Below, in pieces: positions 50,991 to 60,382 of a stretch of DNA of 64,000 bases. Within the stretch, counting starts at the first letter, position 1. Each line of letters begins with the position of its first letter. This DNA comes from Intestinibaculum porci. Its GTDB lineage: Bacteria; Bacillota_I; Bacilli_A; Erysipelotrichales; Coprobacillaceae. A program made the position numbers and the translations under genes. The notes below the pieces were generated by a model. It made no database searches, was not told the DNA's origin, and saw only the letters and a list, made by a program, of their open reading frames with translations. The DNA lies in the NCBI RefSeq assembly GCF_003925875.1, contig NZ_AP019309.1:2542001-2606000 (forward strand), in the 5' to 3' direction.

Positions 50991-51299
50991 ATGTATTATA
51001 TTTATATCTTACGTTGCGTTGATGATACCTTATATACCGGTATAACCAATCATTTAGAAAAACGCATGCACGAACACTTTACCCATAGCCCAAAGGCCGC
51101 TAAATATACCTTATCCCATCATCCTTTATATATAGCAGCGCTCTTTACCTGTGAGGATCGCTCTCAGGCCAGCAAGCTGGAATATGCGATTAAACACTTA
51201 CCTAAAGCAAAAAAGGAAGCCCTGATCGCTTTTCACAATCAAACGCTTCCTCTCTCTTATATCAGGTTATATGCTTTTCCTTTAATCCATATCATTTAA
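50991..51299 (+). CDS. GIY-YIG domain protein (UPF0213-like)
   Basis: 102 residues. Stand-alone GIY-YIG nuclease-fold protein of the YhbQ/YazA type: YYIYILRCVDDTLYTGIT, then KRMHEHFTHSPKAAKYTL, LYIAALFTCEDRSQASKLEYAIKHLPKAKKEALI. Family members have Tyr, Arg-like and Glu residues for DNA or RNA cleavage; the role in cells is poorly known. The last 18 bases overlap the 3' end of the convergent M18 peptidase gene. The ribosome binding site (GGTGAT) is weak. Confidence 0.85.
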   Translation: MYYIYILRCVDDTLYTGITNHLEKRMHEHFTHSPKAAKYTLSHHPLYIAALFTCEDRSQASKLEYAIKHLPKAKKEALIAFHNQTLPLSYIRLYAFPLIHII

Positions 51300-52664
51300 G
51301 AATGCTTTATAAGCGCGCACCGCTTCATAAACATCCACTTTAGAAGACACTTCCTGTGGCGAATGCATACATAAAATAGCTAATCCGGCATCGATAACTT
51401 CCATGCCATAGTTAGCCATGATATAAGCGATCGTTCCCCCGCCGCCTACATCAACTTTACCAAGTTCAGCCGTCTGGAACTGGACATTGTTATCATCCAT
51501 AACACGTCTGATGCTTGCCATATATTCCGCATTCGCATCATTTGATCCAGATTTCCCGCGTGAGCCCGTAAACTTATTGAAGACGATACCCTTACCTAAG
51601 AAAGCCGCATTCTTCTTTTCAAACGCATCAGCATATAATGGATCATAGCCCGCTGAGACATCACTTGATAACATCTTAGAACGACTGATTGTTCTTCTGA
51701 CAGCTAAATCACTAGATAAGCCCATTAAGTTTAATAATTCAGCAGTGGTATTTTCAAAGAAGTGTGAATGCATCCCACTTGCCCCTACAGAACCAATTTC
51801 TTCTTTATCAACTAATAACGTACAAGCAGTTCGCGCTGGCGTATCAATATCTAACATCGCAAATAATGACGTCCAGGCACAGATCTTATCATCCTGACCA
51901 TACGCTAAGATCATCGAACGATCAAAACCTAAATCTCTGGCTTTATCAGCAGGGACAATTTCTAATTCAGCGGATAAGAAGTCTTCTTCCTCAACGCCAT
52001 ACTTTTCACTGACTAAACGCATCGTATTGGCTTTGATCTGATCCTTTTCTTCACTATTTAAAGTAGCTGAACCAACTAATAAGTCTAAGTTTTCCCCTTC
52101 TACGACAACATTGGCTTTCTTGCTCATCTGATTGCCGGCTAAGTGAATTAATAAGTCAGTAACAGTAAAAACAGGATCATTTTCATCTTCCCCAATATTC
52201 ACATTCACAACGCTGCCATCTTTCTTTGCGAAGACACCGTGAATAGCAAGAGGAATGGTGACCCACTGATATTTCTTAATCCCACCATAATAATGAGTAT
52301 CTAAATAACTGAAGCCGTCCTTTTCATATAAAGGATTCTGTTTAATATCTAAACGAGGTGAATCAATATGTGCCCCTAAGATATTCATCCCTTCTTCAAT
52401 CGGATTTGTCCCAATATGATAAAGAACGATCAGCTTGCCATTATAAACAGCATAAACCTTATCGCCAGCCATTAAGCTGCGGTTTTCTGCAATACACTCT
52501 TCAATATTGACATAACCAGCCGCTTTCGCTTTTTCAATCGCTAAAGTGACACATTCTCTTTCTGTCTTGCCATGATCCAGACAGTATTTATAATCATCGG
52601 TAACCTTATTCATTTCTTTAAACTGTTCATCTGAATAAGATTCCCATAAAGTTTTTCTTTCCAT
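51282..52664 (-). CDS. M18-family aminopeptidase
   Basis: 460 residues of the aspartyl-aminopeptidase-like M18 family, a cytosolic di-zinc enzyme of peptide recycling. Metal and catalytic landmarks: GAHIDSPRLD (His/Asp), DKEEIGSVGASG (Glu pair), YGQDDKICAW (Asp), DVSAGYDPLY, and CMHSPQEVSS near the C terminus (His). Length agrees with the family (about 430-480). Single gene, convergent with the GIY-YIG gene. Confidence 0.93.
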   Translation of the reverse strand: MERKTLWESYSDEQFKEMNKVTDDYKYCLDHGKTERECVTLAIEKAKAAGYVNIEECIAENRSLMAGDKVYAVYNGKLIVLYHIGTNPIEEGMNILGAHIDSPRLDIKQNPLYEKDGFSYLDTHYYGGIKKYQWVTIPLAIHGVFAKKDGSVVNVNIGEDENDPVFTVTDLLIHLAGNQMSKKANVVVEGENLDLLVGSATLNSEEKDQIKANTMRLVSEKYGVEEEDFLSAELEIVPADKARDLGFDRSMILAYGQDDKICAWTSLFAMLDIDTPARTACTLLVDKEEIGSVGASGMHSHFFENTTAELLNLMGLSSDLAVRRTISRSKMLSSDVSAGYDPLYADAFEKKNAAFLGKGIVFNKFTGSRGKSGSNDANAEYMASIRRVMDDNNVQFQTAELGKVDVGGGGTIAYIMANYGMEVIDAGLAILCMHSPQEVSSKVDVYEAVRAYKAFLNDMD

Positions 52665-52949
52665 AGTTTCACTCCTTTCCCTTATTTTATCGATAATCTA
52701 AGCCTCTGACAAGTCATATAAAACCCTCTTGCAAGCATCAAATCACTATTTTCATACATACTTTCTATTATTTAGAATTCATAACATATCATTTCTATTA
52801 AATGCAAATTATCATCTCTAATAATTTTCACTTTTTTAAGCAGAGATCCTATCCCAATAGAGCGTCAATTCTCTTTCTGCATCAGTTTGATTTCTTCTTT
52901 CAAAGAGTTCTTCCATTTTCCTCATAATATTGAGAAATAACTATTATAG
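52665..52949. other. Intergenic DNA between divergent genes
   Basis: AT-rich DNA without a gene or strong hairpin; it should contain the M18 promoter, which I could not pin down. Confidence 0.4.
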
Positions 52950-52978
52950 TTGAAACCAATACATGCATTCCTTAATAT
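52950..52978 (+). promoter_or_regulatory. Promoter of the DUF1905 gene
   Basis: TTGAAA (52950-52955), 17-base spacer, TAATAT (52973-52978). Confidence 0.7.
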
Positions 52979-52999
52979 TATTGGAAAGGAGGACGGACG

Positions 53000-53281
53000 A
53001 TGAAAACATATGAATATGATACAGTATTACATTTAGTCCCTGAAAAAGGCGGTGCTTATGTGATCTTCCCTTGGAATATCAGAGAAGAATTTGGCAAAGG
53101 ACGCGTCAAAGTACACGCCACCTTTAATGGGATCCCCTATGATGGCAGCATCGTTAACATGGGTATTAAAGACGACAAAGGTCAAATCTGTTATATCATT
53201 GGGGTAAGAAAGTCTATTCGGGAAATCTTACAAGTAACGGAAGGTGATTCTATTCATGTCACCATTACCGAAAGAATATAA
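53000..53281 (+). CDS. DUF1905 domain protein
   Basis: 93 residues. The whole protein matches the small beta-barrel DUF1905: YEYDTVLHLVPEKGGAYVIFPWNIREEFGKGRVKVHATFNGIPYDGSIVNMG...YIIGVRKSIREILQVTEGDSIHVTI. Unknown function; often fused to or near YdeI-type domains, which are not present. AAAGGAGG precedes ATG 53000. It has its own promoter and terminator. Confidence 0.85.
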   Translation: MKTYEYDTVLHLVPEKGGAYVIFPWNIREEFGKGRVKVHATFNGIPYDGSIVNMGIKDDKGQICYIIGVRKSIREILQVTEGDSIHVTITERI

Positions 53282-53284
53282 TCG

Positions 53285-53307
53285 GCATCCCTTCGGGGAT
53301 GCTTTTT
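53285..53307 (+). terminator. UUCG-loop terminator of the DUF1905 gene
   Basis: GCATCCC-TTCG-GGGATGC followed by TTTTT. Confidence 0.95.
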
Positions 53308-53416
53308 CCTTGAAGTTTTATTGAAGTTTTAATATTATTTTGAATTTAGCTTTATTTATTTTTCCATTTTAAAGGTAATTTAAGCAATTAGAATATATTA
53401 GCTTTTTGAATTTCAT

Positions 53417-53580
53417 ATTGAAGTTTTCATTGTAGTTTTTATTGAAGTTTCATATTTCTTATTGAAGTTTTTATTGAAGTTCTCGATTTTTTATTGAAGT
53501 TTTCATTGAAGTTCTCACTTTCTTATTGAAGTTTTTATTGAAGTTTCACATTTCTTATTGAATTTTTCATTGAAGTACTT
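53417..53580. repeat. 32-bp tandem repeat built from paired ATTGAAGTTT units
   Basis: The motif ATTGAAGT (one copy ATTGTAGT, one ATTGAATT) starts at 53417, 53429, 53441, 53461, 53473, 53493, 53505, 53525, 53537, 53557 and 53569. Spacing alternates 12 and 20 bp, giving a 32-bp higher-order period over five units. A further pair lies at about 53309-53330. The array ends in the palindrome TTGAAGTACTTCAA just before the gltD terminator. No frame runs through it usefully. Confidence 0.9.
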
Positions 53581-53584
53581 CAAC

Positions 53585-53613
53585 AAAAAAGGTATAAGCT
53601 CTAAGCCTATACC
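53585..53613 (-). terminator. Terminator of gltBD
   Basis: GGTATA/TATACC (extended by partial pairing of GCTT/AAGC-like bases) with TTTTTTG on the minus strand, 9 bases beyond the gltD stop. Confidence 0.8.
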
Positions 53614-53621
53614 CTTTATTC

Positions 53622-55103
53622 TTATAAGGAATCTAATGGTGTATAACCCATTAAGTCACGATCAACAGCCGCAGCGACATCGCGTCCTTCGCGAATCGCC
53701 CAGACAACTAATGACTGACCACGACGGCAGTCACCAGCACTGTAGAGATGATCAATATTAGTATGATGATCATTTTCCCCACATTCCACTGTATTTCTGC
53801 CATCCAGTTTTACGTTGAAAGCTTTCATAACAGGAAGCTGTGCCCCAACGAAACCAGCCGCAATTAAGACTAAATCACATGGGATCGTCTGTTCACTGCC
53901 AGGAACTTCACTCATGACACGACGGCCATCTTTGAATTCCCATTTCAGTTTTACCACAACTGCGGCTTTGACTTCACCTTTATCGTCTAAGATGAATTTT
54001 TTTACCGTTGAGTCATAGATACGTGGATCATGACCAAATGAAGCAATTGCTTCTTCCTGACCATAATCTGTCTTCTTGACTAATGGCCATTCTGGCCATG
54101 GATTATTCTCCGCTCTTTCTAGTGGTGGTTCATCCATCATTTCTAACTGCGTCACACTCTTAGCGCCTAAACGGATGCTCGTGCCGACACAGTCATTCCC
54201 GGTATCACCGCCGCCGATGACTAAGACATTTTTGCCTTTAGGATATTTCTTATCCTTTAATTCACTATTTAATAATGATTTTGTCACCTGCGTTAAGTAA
54301 TCTACCGCAAAGTAGATATTTGGGGCTTCACGCCCTTCTACCTTAATATCACGTGGCTGTTTTGAACCAACCGCTAAGATGACAGCATCAAAGTCATTTA
54401 ATAAGGCTTTGGCCTGACGTTTGCTTTCAATGTTCGCATTAGTATGGAAACGCACACCTTCTGCTTTCATCTTAAACATGCGGCGATCGATAATATGTTT
54501 TTCGATCTTCATATTCGGAATACCATACATTAATAAACCACCGATGCGATCATCACGTTCATACACATGACATTCATAACCACGCTGATTTAAAGTATCC
54601 GCAGCCGCTAAGCCAGCTGGTCCGGAACCGATAATAGCAACCTTTTTTCCCACTCTTGTTAGTGGTGGTTTTGGTTCTTCTAATAAATGTTCAAAAGCAT
54701 ATTCAATAATCGCATATTCATTTTCATGAACCGTTACCGGATCTCCATGAAGACCACAGGTACATGCTTTTTCACATAAGGCTGGACATACGCGGGATGT
54801 AAATTCAGGGAAGTTATTGGTTTTGATCAAACGTTTATAAGCCTGATCATAATGTCCCTGATAAACCAGATCATTCCATTCTGGTACTAAGTTATTTAAA
54901 GGACAGCCTGAATACATGCCCTTAATTTTCTGACCATATTGGCAGAAAGGAACGCCGCAGTCCATGCAGCGAGCCCCCTGCTTCATCTGTTCAGCTTTGG
55001 AAAGACGAATATGGAATTCATCAAAATTTTTAATACGTTCTTCACAAGGTAAAGCACGTGATGTTTTACGTTCATAATCTAAGAATCCTGTTTTCTTACC
55101 CAT
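53622..55103 (-). CDS. gltD: Glutamate synthase small (beta) subunit
   Basis: 493 residues. An N-terminal Fe-S region (ARCMDCGVPFCQYG, GCPLNNLVPEWNDLVY, CPALCEKACTCG) holds two 4Fe-4S clusters. The FAD site is IGSGPAGLAAADTL, the NADPH site VIGGGDTGNDCVGTS, and the end is SAGDCRRGQSLVVWAIREGRD. It passes electrons from NADPH to the large subunit. It begins 4 bases after gltB, one operon. Confidence 0.96.
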   Translation of the reverse strand: MGKKTGFLDYERKTSRALPCEERIKNFDEFHIRLSKAEQMKQGARCMDCGVPFCQYGQKIKGMYSGCPLNNLVPEWNDLVYQGHYDQAYKRLIKTNNFPEFTSRVCPALCEKACTCGLHGDPVTVHENEYAIIEYAFEHLLEEPKPPLTRVGKKVAIIGSGPAGLAAADTLNQRGYECHVYERDDRIGGLLMYGIPNMKIEKHIIDRRMFKMKAEGVRFHTNANIESKRQAKALLNDFDAVILAVGSKQPRDIKVEGREAPNIYFAVDYLTQVTKSLLNSELKDKKYPKGKNVLVIGGGDTGNDCVGTSIRLGAKSVTQLEMMDEPPLERAENNPWPEWPLVKKTDYGQEEAIASFGHDPRIYDSTVKKFILDDKGEVKAAVVVKLKWEFKDGRRVMSEVPGSEQTIPCDLVLIAAGFVGAQLPVMKAFNVKLDGRNTVECGENDHHTNIDHLYSAGDCRRGQSLVVWAIREGRDVAAAVDRDLMGYTPLDSL

Positions 55104-55107
55104 CTTT

Positions 55108-58100
55108 CTAAGCTCCTTTCATAGCCGTATTGAAGGCTTCGACTTTTGCCTCATCTTCGGTTAATCCCTGAGATTCGAAGTGGGCAATCAGATCCATCAT
55201 CTTCTTGTAGGTTGTTGGCACAATCTTCTTGAAGTGTTTGATGTTAGTATCAAAATCATCAAGCAGGAATTTTGCCTTTTCACTGCCCGTATAACGATAA
55301 TGATTTTCAATCAGTTCACGTAATGTATCCTGATCATGTTTCTGAGTAACTTCACCATATTCTACTAATTCACTGTTCAGTTTTTCGTAGAGGTTATTGT
55401 CTGGATCGTAGATATAAGCGATCCCGCCGCTCATTCCGGCAGCTACGTTACGACCTGTTTCACCTAAGATGACTGCAACCCCACCTGTCATATATTCAAG
55501 AGCGTGGTCACCAACCCCTTCGACAACCGCGCGTGCGCCTGAGTTACGGACACAGAAACGTTCACCAGCAACCCCGTTGACATACACTTCACCACTGGTT
55601 GCCCCATATAAAGCAACGTTCCCGATAATGATGTTTTCATCAGCTTTATAAGAAACATCTTCTGGCGTTTTAACGATGATCTTACCACCAGATAAGCCTT
55701 TACCTAAGTAGTCATTAGAATCACCCGTTAATTCCAGGGTTAAACCTTTTGGAATGAAGGCCCCAAAAGACTGACCGCCAGCACCGATGGCATGAACAGT
55801 GAAAGTATCATCAGGCACATCGTTGCCTAAGTTCTTCGTAATGTAAGAACCAAACATTGTCCCGAAGGCACGGTTAATGTTAGAGACTTCAATCGTTGTT
55901 TCCTGAGGACCTTTCTTCTTTTCATATTTCTTGATTAATGGTTTTAATTCGTTGTCCTTGACCTGATCAAGTTTGAAATCAAAGACATGAGCAGGGTTGA
56001 AACAATGCGCTTTTTCATTGGCATAAGTATCATCCAAGATGCCGCTTAAGTCCATATGATAAGCTTTGCCTAAATCCTTTTCGACTAATAAGTCGTTATG
56101 ACCAACCATTTCATCAACAGTTCTAAAGCCTAATTTTGCCATATATTCACGCATTTCTTCAGCGACGAAACGCATGAAGTTTTCAACGTATTCTGGTTTC
56201 CCAGTAAATCTCTTACGTAAGATTGGGTTCTGCGTAGCGACCCCAACTGGGCAGGTATCTAAGTTACATACACGCATCATGACACAGCCCATCGTAATTA
56301 ATGGCGCCGTCGCAAAGCCATATTCTTCAGCCCCTAATAAGCAGGCAATCGCTAAATCACGACCAGTTAATAACTTACCATCCGTTTCAATGACAACGCG
56401 ATCACGTAATTCATTCATAATTAATGTCTGATGTGCTTCTGCTAAGCCTAATTCCCAAGGTAACCCCGCATTGTAGACAGAGTTACGAGGCGCTGCCCCA
56501 GTACCGCCATCAAAACCAGAAATTAAGATGACCTGAGCTCCGGCTTTCGCAACCCCAGAAGCAACGGTACCAACCCCGGCTTCAGACACTAACTTCACAG
56601 AGATGCGGGCATCTTTATTTGAATTCTTCAAATCATAGATTAACTGCGCTAAGTCTTCGATTGAATAAATATCATGATGTGGTGGTGGGGAAATGAGTGA
56701 TACACCAGGTGTTGAATGTCTGGTCTTCGCAACCCATGGATACACCTTACCAGCTGGTAAGTGTCCACCTTCACCAGGTTTAGCTCCCTGAGCCATCTTG
56801 ATCTGGATTTCCTGCGCAGAACATAAATATTCAGAAGTGACCCCGAAACGGCCAGAAGCCACCTGCTTAATCGCAGAGTTACGAGAATCGCCATTTGGTA
56901 ATGGGGCAAATCTTTCAGCATCTTCGCCGCCTTCACCAGAGTTTGACTTCCCATGTAATCTATTCATTGCGATCGCCATTGTTTCATGGGCTTCTTTAGA
57001 GATTGAACCATAAGACATTGCCCCAGTTTTGAAACGTTTCACAATATTTTCCACTGGTTCCACTTCACTTAGCGGAATCGCTTTACGTTTTGAGAAATCG
57101 AAGTCGATGCAGCCACGAATGTTGATCCCTTCTTCTTCCTGTGTAATCGTATCTGAGAACTGTTTGAATAACTTGTAATCACCGGTTCTCGTAGCCTGCT
57201 GTAAAAGATGAATTGTCTTTGGATTATAAAGATGTTCTTCTTTATGACTTCTTTCCTTATGGAAGCCCATCGAATCAAGCGTCATATTGACTTCATAACC
57301 AAATGGGTCAAAGGCTGAATCATGTAATTCATTAACCTGACGTTCAATATCTTCTAAGGTAATCCCATCAATTCTTGAGACTGTCTTAGGGAAATAAGCA
57401 TCAATCACATCTTTAGAAATACCGATGGCTTCAAAGTTTTGACTGCCGCGGTATGACTGAATCGTTGAAATCCCCATCTTAGAAGCGATCTTAACGATGC
57501 CTGATAAAACTGCATCATTATAATCATGAACCGCTGCATAATAATCTTTTTCAATTAAGCCATCTTCGACTAACTGATGAATGGTATCCTGAACTAAGTA
57601 CCCATTCACTGCGGAAGCCCCATATCCTAATAACGTTGCAAAATGATGGACTTCACGTGGTTCACCAGATTCGATGACTAAGGCTAACTTCATACGTTTT
57701 TTCGTTTTCACTAAGTATGAGTTGACCGCTGCCGTCGCTAATAATGAAGGAATCGCACAGTGGTTATCATCTACTCCGCGGTCGCTTAAAATAATGATGT
57801 TAGCACCTTTATGATAAGCTTTATCCACTTCGTTGAATAAACGATCTAAAGCTTTCTTTAATGAAGTATTCTTATAATATAAAGTAGAAACAGTCGCTGA
57901 TTTGAAATCTTTCGTATTGAGACTTCTTAATTTTAAGATATCCGTATTCGTTAAGATTGGATTTTTAATCTTTAATAAATGGGTGTTATCTGGGGAATCC
58001 TCTAAGATATTTCCTTCTGTCCCAAGCATTAATGAGGTACTCGTGACAATTTGTTCACGGATACTATCAATTGGTGGGTTCGTCACCTGGGCAAATAACT

Positions 58101-59610
58101 GTTTAAAGTAATTGAATAACGGCTGATGCTTCTTGCTCATCACCGCTAATGGGGCGTCATTTCCCATTGCGATAATAGGTTCAGTACCTTTCATAGCCAT
58201 TGGAATAATATAATCCTTTAAGTCTTCATAAGCATAACCGAAGCAGCGCTGAAGCGCTTCAAGCTCTTCATTCTTATATACTTCCACTTTAACAGAAGGA
58301 ATCTTAATATCTGATAACTTCATCAGATGCGAATCTAACCATTCACCATAAGGTTCTTTCTGGGCATAAGTTTCTTTTAATTCTTCATCTTTAATGAGGA
58401 CACCACGTTTGGTATCAACCAATAGCATCTTTCCTGGTCTTAAACGATCCTTCACTTCGATATCCTGAGGATCAATTTCCAAGGAACCGACTTCTGAAGA
58501 TAAGACTAAATAACCATCTTTAGTAATATAGTAACGTGATGGACGTAAACCATTACGGTCTAAGACAGCGCCCATTAATTCCCCATCACTAAAGAGGATG
58601 GAAGCAGGGCCATCCCATGGTTCCATAACCGTTGCGTTATAGGCATAGAAATCCTTTTTCTTCTTCGACATGTTAGGGTTATTTTCCCAAGGTTCAGGAA
58701 TACACATCATCACTGCTCTTGGTAATTCCATCCCTGACATATATAAGAATTCCAAAGTGTTATCTAACATCGCTGAGTCAGAACCATCGACATTGACAAC
58801 AGGGAAAATCTTTTCTGTATCTAAGGTATCACAGCGCATGTTTTCTTCACGAGAAAGCATGTTGTTGGCATTCCCTTTAATAGTGTTAATTTCACCATTG
58901 TGGACAATAAATCTGTTTGGATGGGCTCTTTCCCATGATGGATTTGTATTGGTTGAGAAACGTGAATGCACTAAGGCAATCGCACTCTTATAATCGTCTG
59001 ACTGTAAGTCTTTAAAAAACGTACGTAACTGTTTTACTAAGAACATCCCCTTATAGACAATCGTTCTTGAAGATAACGAGCAGACATAAGTTTCCTCATT
59101 CGAATGTTCAAATAAACGTCTTGCCTGATATAACTTACGATCAAAATCAATACCTGGGGCAACATCATCAGGAATCTTCACAAATCCCTGCATAATATAA
59201 GGCATTTTTTCTAAAGCTTTGGTTCCTAAAACGGATTCATCCGTTTCGACTTTACGCCAGCCTAAGAATTTCATACCTTCTTTTTTAATAACTTTTTCAA
59301 AACTTGCCTGTGCACTACGACGTTTGACATTATCCTGTGGGAAGAAGAACATCCCGACACCATAATGACCGTCCTTCGGCAAAGTAAATTCGATAATTCT
59401 TTTAAAGAAAGCATAAGGAACCTGAGTCAGGATCCCAACACCATCGCCGGTTTCACCACGCGCGTCTTTACCAGCACGGTGTTCGAGCTGTTCAACAATC
59501 TTAAGAGCGTTATCGACCGTGACATGGGTCTTTACACCTTTAATATTAACAACGGCACCGATCCCGCAGTTATCATGTTCAAATGCTTTGTCATACAATT
59601 TTGGACTCAT
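55108..59610 (-). CDS. gltB: Glutamate synthase large (alpha) subunit
   Basis: 1500 residues. The class II glutamine amidotransferase domain has the nucleophile C15 exposed after propeptide removal (FEHDNCGIGAV). The central domain follows, then the FMN/synthase domain (GAMSYGSISKEAHETMAIAMNRL; SLISPPPHHDIYSIEDLAQLIYDLK; ISGFDGGTGAAP) with the 3Fe-4S motif GCVMMRVCNLDTCPVG. The C-terminal GXGXG beta-helix completes it (GGQSFGAF, YLGKGLSGGKI). It converts glutamine and 2-oxoglutarate to two glutamates. GGGAGG precedes ATG 59610; promoter 59637-59665. Confidence 0.97.
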   Translation of the reverse strand: MSPKLYDKAFEHDNCGIGAVVNIKGVKTHVTVDNALKIVEQLEHRAGKDARGETGDGVGILTQVPYAFFKRIIEFTLPKDGHYGVGMFFFPQDNVKRRSAQASFEKVIKKEGMKFLGWRKVETDESVLGTKALEKMPYIMQGFVKIPDDVAPGIDFDRKLYQARRLFEHSNEETYVCSLSSRTIVYKGMFLVKQLRTFFKDLQSDDYKSAIALVHSRFSTNTNPSWERAHPNRFIVHNGEINTIKGNANNMLSREENMRCDTLDTEKIFPVVNVDGSDSAMLDNTLEFLYMSGMELPRAVMMCIPEPWENNPNMSKKKKDFYAYNATVMEPWDGPASILFSDGELMGAVLDRNGLRPSRYYITKDGYLVLSSEVGSLEIDPQDIEVKDRLRPGKMLLVDTKRGVLIKDEELKETYAQKEPYGEWLDSHLMKLSDIKIPSVKVEVYKNEELEALQRCFGYAYEDLKDYIIPMAMKGTEPIIAMGNDAPLAVMSKKHQPLFNYFKQLFAQVTNPPIDSIREQIVTSTSLMLGTEGNILEDSPDNTHLLKIKNPILTNTDILKLRSLNTKDFKSATVSTLYYKNTSLKKALDRLFNEVDKAYHKGANIIILSDRGVDDNHCAIPSLLATAAVNSYLVKTKKRMKLALVIESGEPREVHHFATLLGYGASAVNGYLVQDTIHQLVEDGLIEKDYYAAVHDYNDAVLSGIVKIASKMGISTIQSYRGSQNFEAIGISKDVIDAYFPKTVSRIDGITLEDIERQVNELHDSAFDPFGYEVNMTLDSMGFHKERSHKEEHLYNPKTIHLLQQATRTGDYKLFKQFSDTITQEEEGINIRGCIDFDFSKRKAIPLSEVEPVENIVKRFKTGAMSYGSISKEAHETMAIAMNRLHGKSNSGEGGEDAERFAPLPNGDSRNSAIKQVASGRFGVTSEYLCSAQEIQIKMAQGAKPGEGGHLPAGKVYPWVAKTRHSTPGVSLISPPPHHDIYSIEDLAQLIYDLKNSNKDARISVKLVSEAGVGTVASGVAKAGAQVILISGFDGGTGAAPRNSVYNAGLPWELGLAEAHQTLIMNELRDRVVIETDGKLLTGRDLAIACLLGAEEYGFATAPLITMGCVMMRVCNLDTCPVGVATQNPILRKRFTGKPEYVENFMRFVAEEMREYMAKLGFRTVDEMVGHNDLLVEKDLGKAYHMDLSGILDDTYANEKAHCFNPAHVFDFKLDQVKDNELKPLIKKYEKKKGPQETTIEVSNINRAFGTMFGSYITKNLGNDVPDDTFTVHAIGAGGQSFGAFIPKGLTLELTGDSNDYLGKGLSGGKIIVKTPEDVSYKADENIIIGNVALYGATSGEVYVNGVAGERFCVRNSGARAVVEGVGDHALEYMTGGVAVILGETGRNVAAGMSGGIAYIYDPDNNLYEKLNSELVEYGEVTQKHDQDTLRELIENHYRYTGSEKAKFLLDDFDTNIKHFKKIVPTTYKKMMDLIAHFESQGLTEDEAKVEAFNTAMKGA

Positions 59611-59636
59611 CTACGTACCTCCCTACGATTGAAAAT

Positions 59637-59665
59637 AATATACAATACATTATTATTGATGTAAA
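59637..59665 (-). promoter_or_regulatory. Promoter of gltBD
   Basis: TTTACA (59660-59665), 17-base spacer, TATATT (59637-59642) on the minus strand. Confidence 0.7.
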
Positions 59666-59741
59666 GGTTTTTTATTAGTGTTTCTCTATTTATTTTTCAT
59701 CCTTTAGGAGTATTCGTGAATGGAATCACTTACATTTATCC

Positions 59742-59770
59742 TTTTCAAAAACGAATGAAAAGCGTACAAT
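59742..59770 (+). promoter_or_regulatory. Promoter of the pduL-type gene
   Basis: TACAAT (59765-59770) with weak TTTTCA (59742-59747) at 17 bases. Confidence 0.55.
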
Positions 59771-59789
59771 AAAGGAAGGAGGTTTGAAA

Positions 59790-60353
59790 ATGAGTAAATT
59801 TATCGTAGAAACATCTGCGCATCATGTCCATCTTTCGCAGAAGGATTTAGAAACATTATTTGGGGAAGGTTATGAATTAACCGTTAAAAAAGAATTATCA
59901 CAGCCAGGTCAGTTCGCCGCTCAAGAAAAGGTAACCGTTGTTGGTGAACGCGGCGAAAAAGCGATGAGCGTACTTGGCCCAGTGAGAAGCGAATCACAGG
60001 TCGAAGTATCCTTAACCGATGCCCGCGCTTTAGGCTTAAAAGCTTTAGTGCGTGAATCCGGCGACTTAGAAGGTACAAACGGCTGCGTTTTAAAAGGTCC
60101 TAAAGGACAGATCACTTTAGAAAAAGGTGTCATCGCGGCTAAACGTCATATCCATATGACTCCGGCAGATGCGGAAAACTTTAATGTTAAAAACGGTCAG
60201 ATCGTCAAAGTCAGAGTAGATACTGATGGCCGTTCATTAATCTTTGATGATGTTGTCATCAGAGTCAAAGACACTTACGCTTTAGCAATGCACATCGATA
60301 CGGATGAAAGCAATGCGGCTGGCGGACCAAAAGAAGGAACAATTGTCGACTAA
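59790..60353 (+). CDS. pduL: PduL-type phosphate acyltransferase
   Basis: 187 residues from ATG 59790; AAGGAGG is 7 bases upstream, and an in-frame TTG at 59784 is too close to it. It has two tandem beta-barrel halves with the zinc-binding His motifs SAHHVHLS near residue 8-15 and KRHIHMTPADAE about residue 117, plus GPVRSESQVEVS. PduL interconverts acyl-CoA and acyl-phosphate (acetyl or propionyl), feeding substrate-level ATP formation through acetate kinase. No microcompartment shell or encapsulation peptide is seen, so this is probably a housekeeping phosphotransacetylase. Monocistronic. Confidence 0.92.
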   Translation: MSKFIVETSAHHVHLSQKDLETLFGEGYELTVKKELSQPGQFAAQEKVTVVGERGEKAMSVLGPVRSESQVEVSLTDARALGLKALVRESGDLEGTNGCVLKGPKGQITLEKGVIAAKRHIHMTPADAENFNVKNGQIVKVRVDTDGRSLIFDDVVIRVKDTYALAMHIDTDESNAAGGPKEGTIVD

Positions 60354-60357
60354 TCAA

Positions 60358-60382
60358 AAAGCTGCTTCATGCAGCTTTTTTA
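60358..60382. terminator. Bidirectional terminator
   Basis: AAAGCTGC/GCAGCTTT with a TTCAT loop, T run on the plus strand and A run on the other side; between convergent pduL and the flavodoxin gene. Confidence 0.9.

Noticed and set aside
50800-51045. Plus-strand hydrophobic open frame of 81 codons
   Set aside because: AT-rich run across promoter DNA with no ribosome binding site; overlaps the start of the GIY-YIG gene in another frame.
59611-59636. Regulatory RNA (T-box or glutamine riboswitch) before gltB
   Set aside because: The leader between the promoter and ATG is only about 20-30 nt, too short for either.
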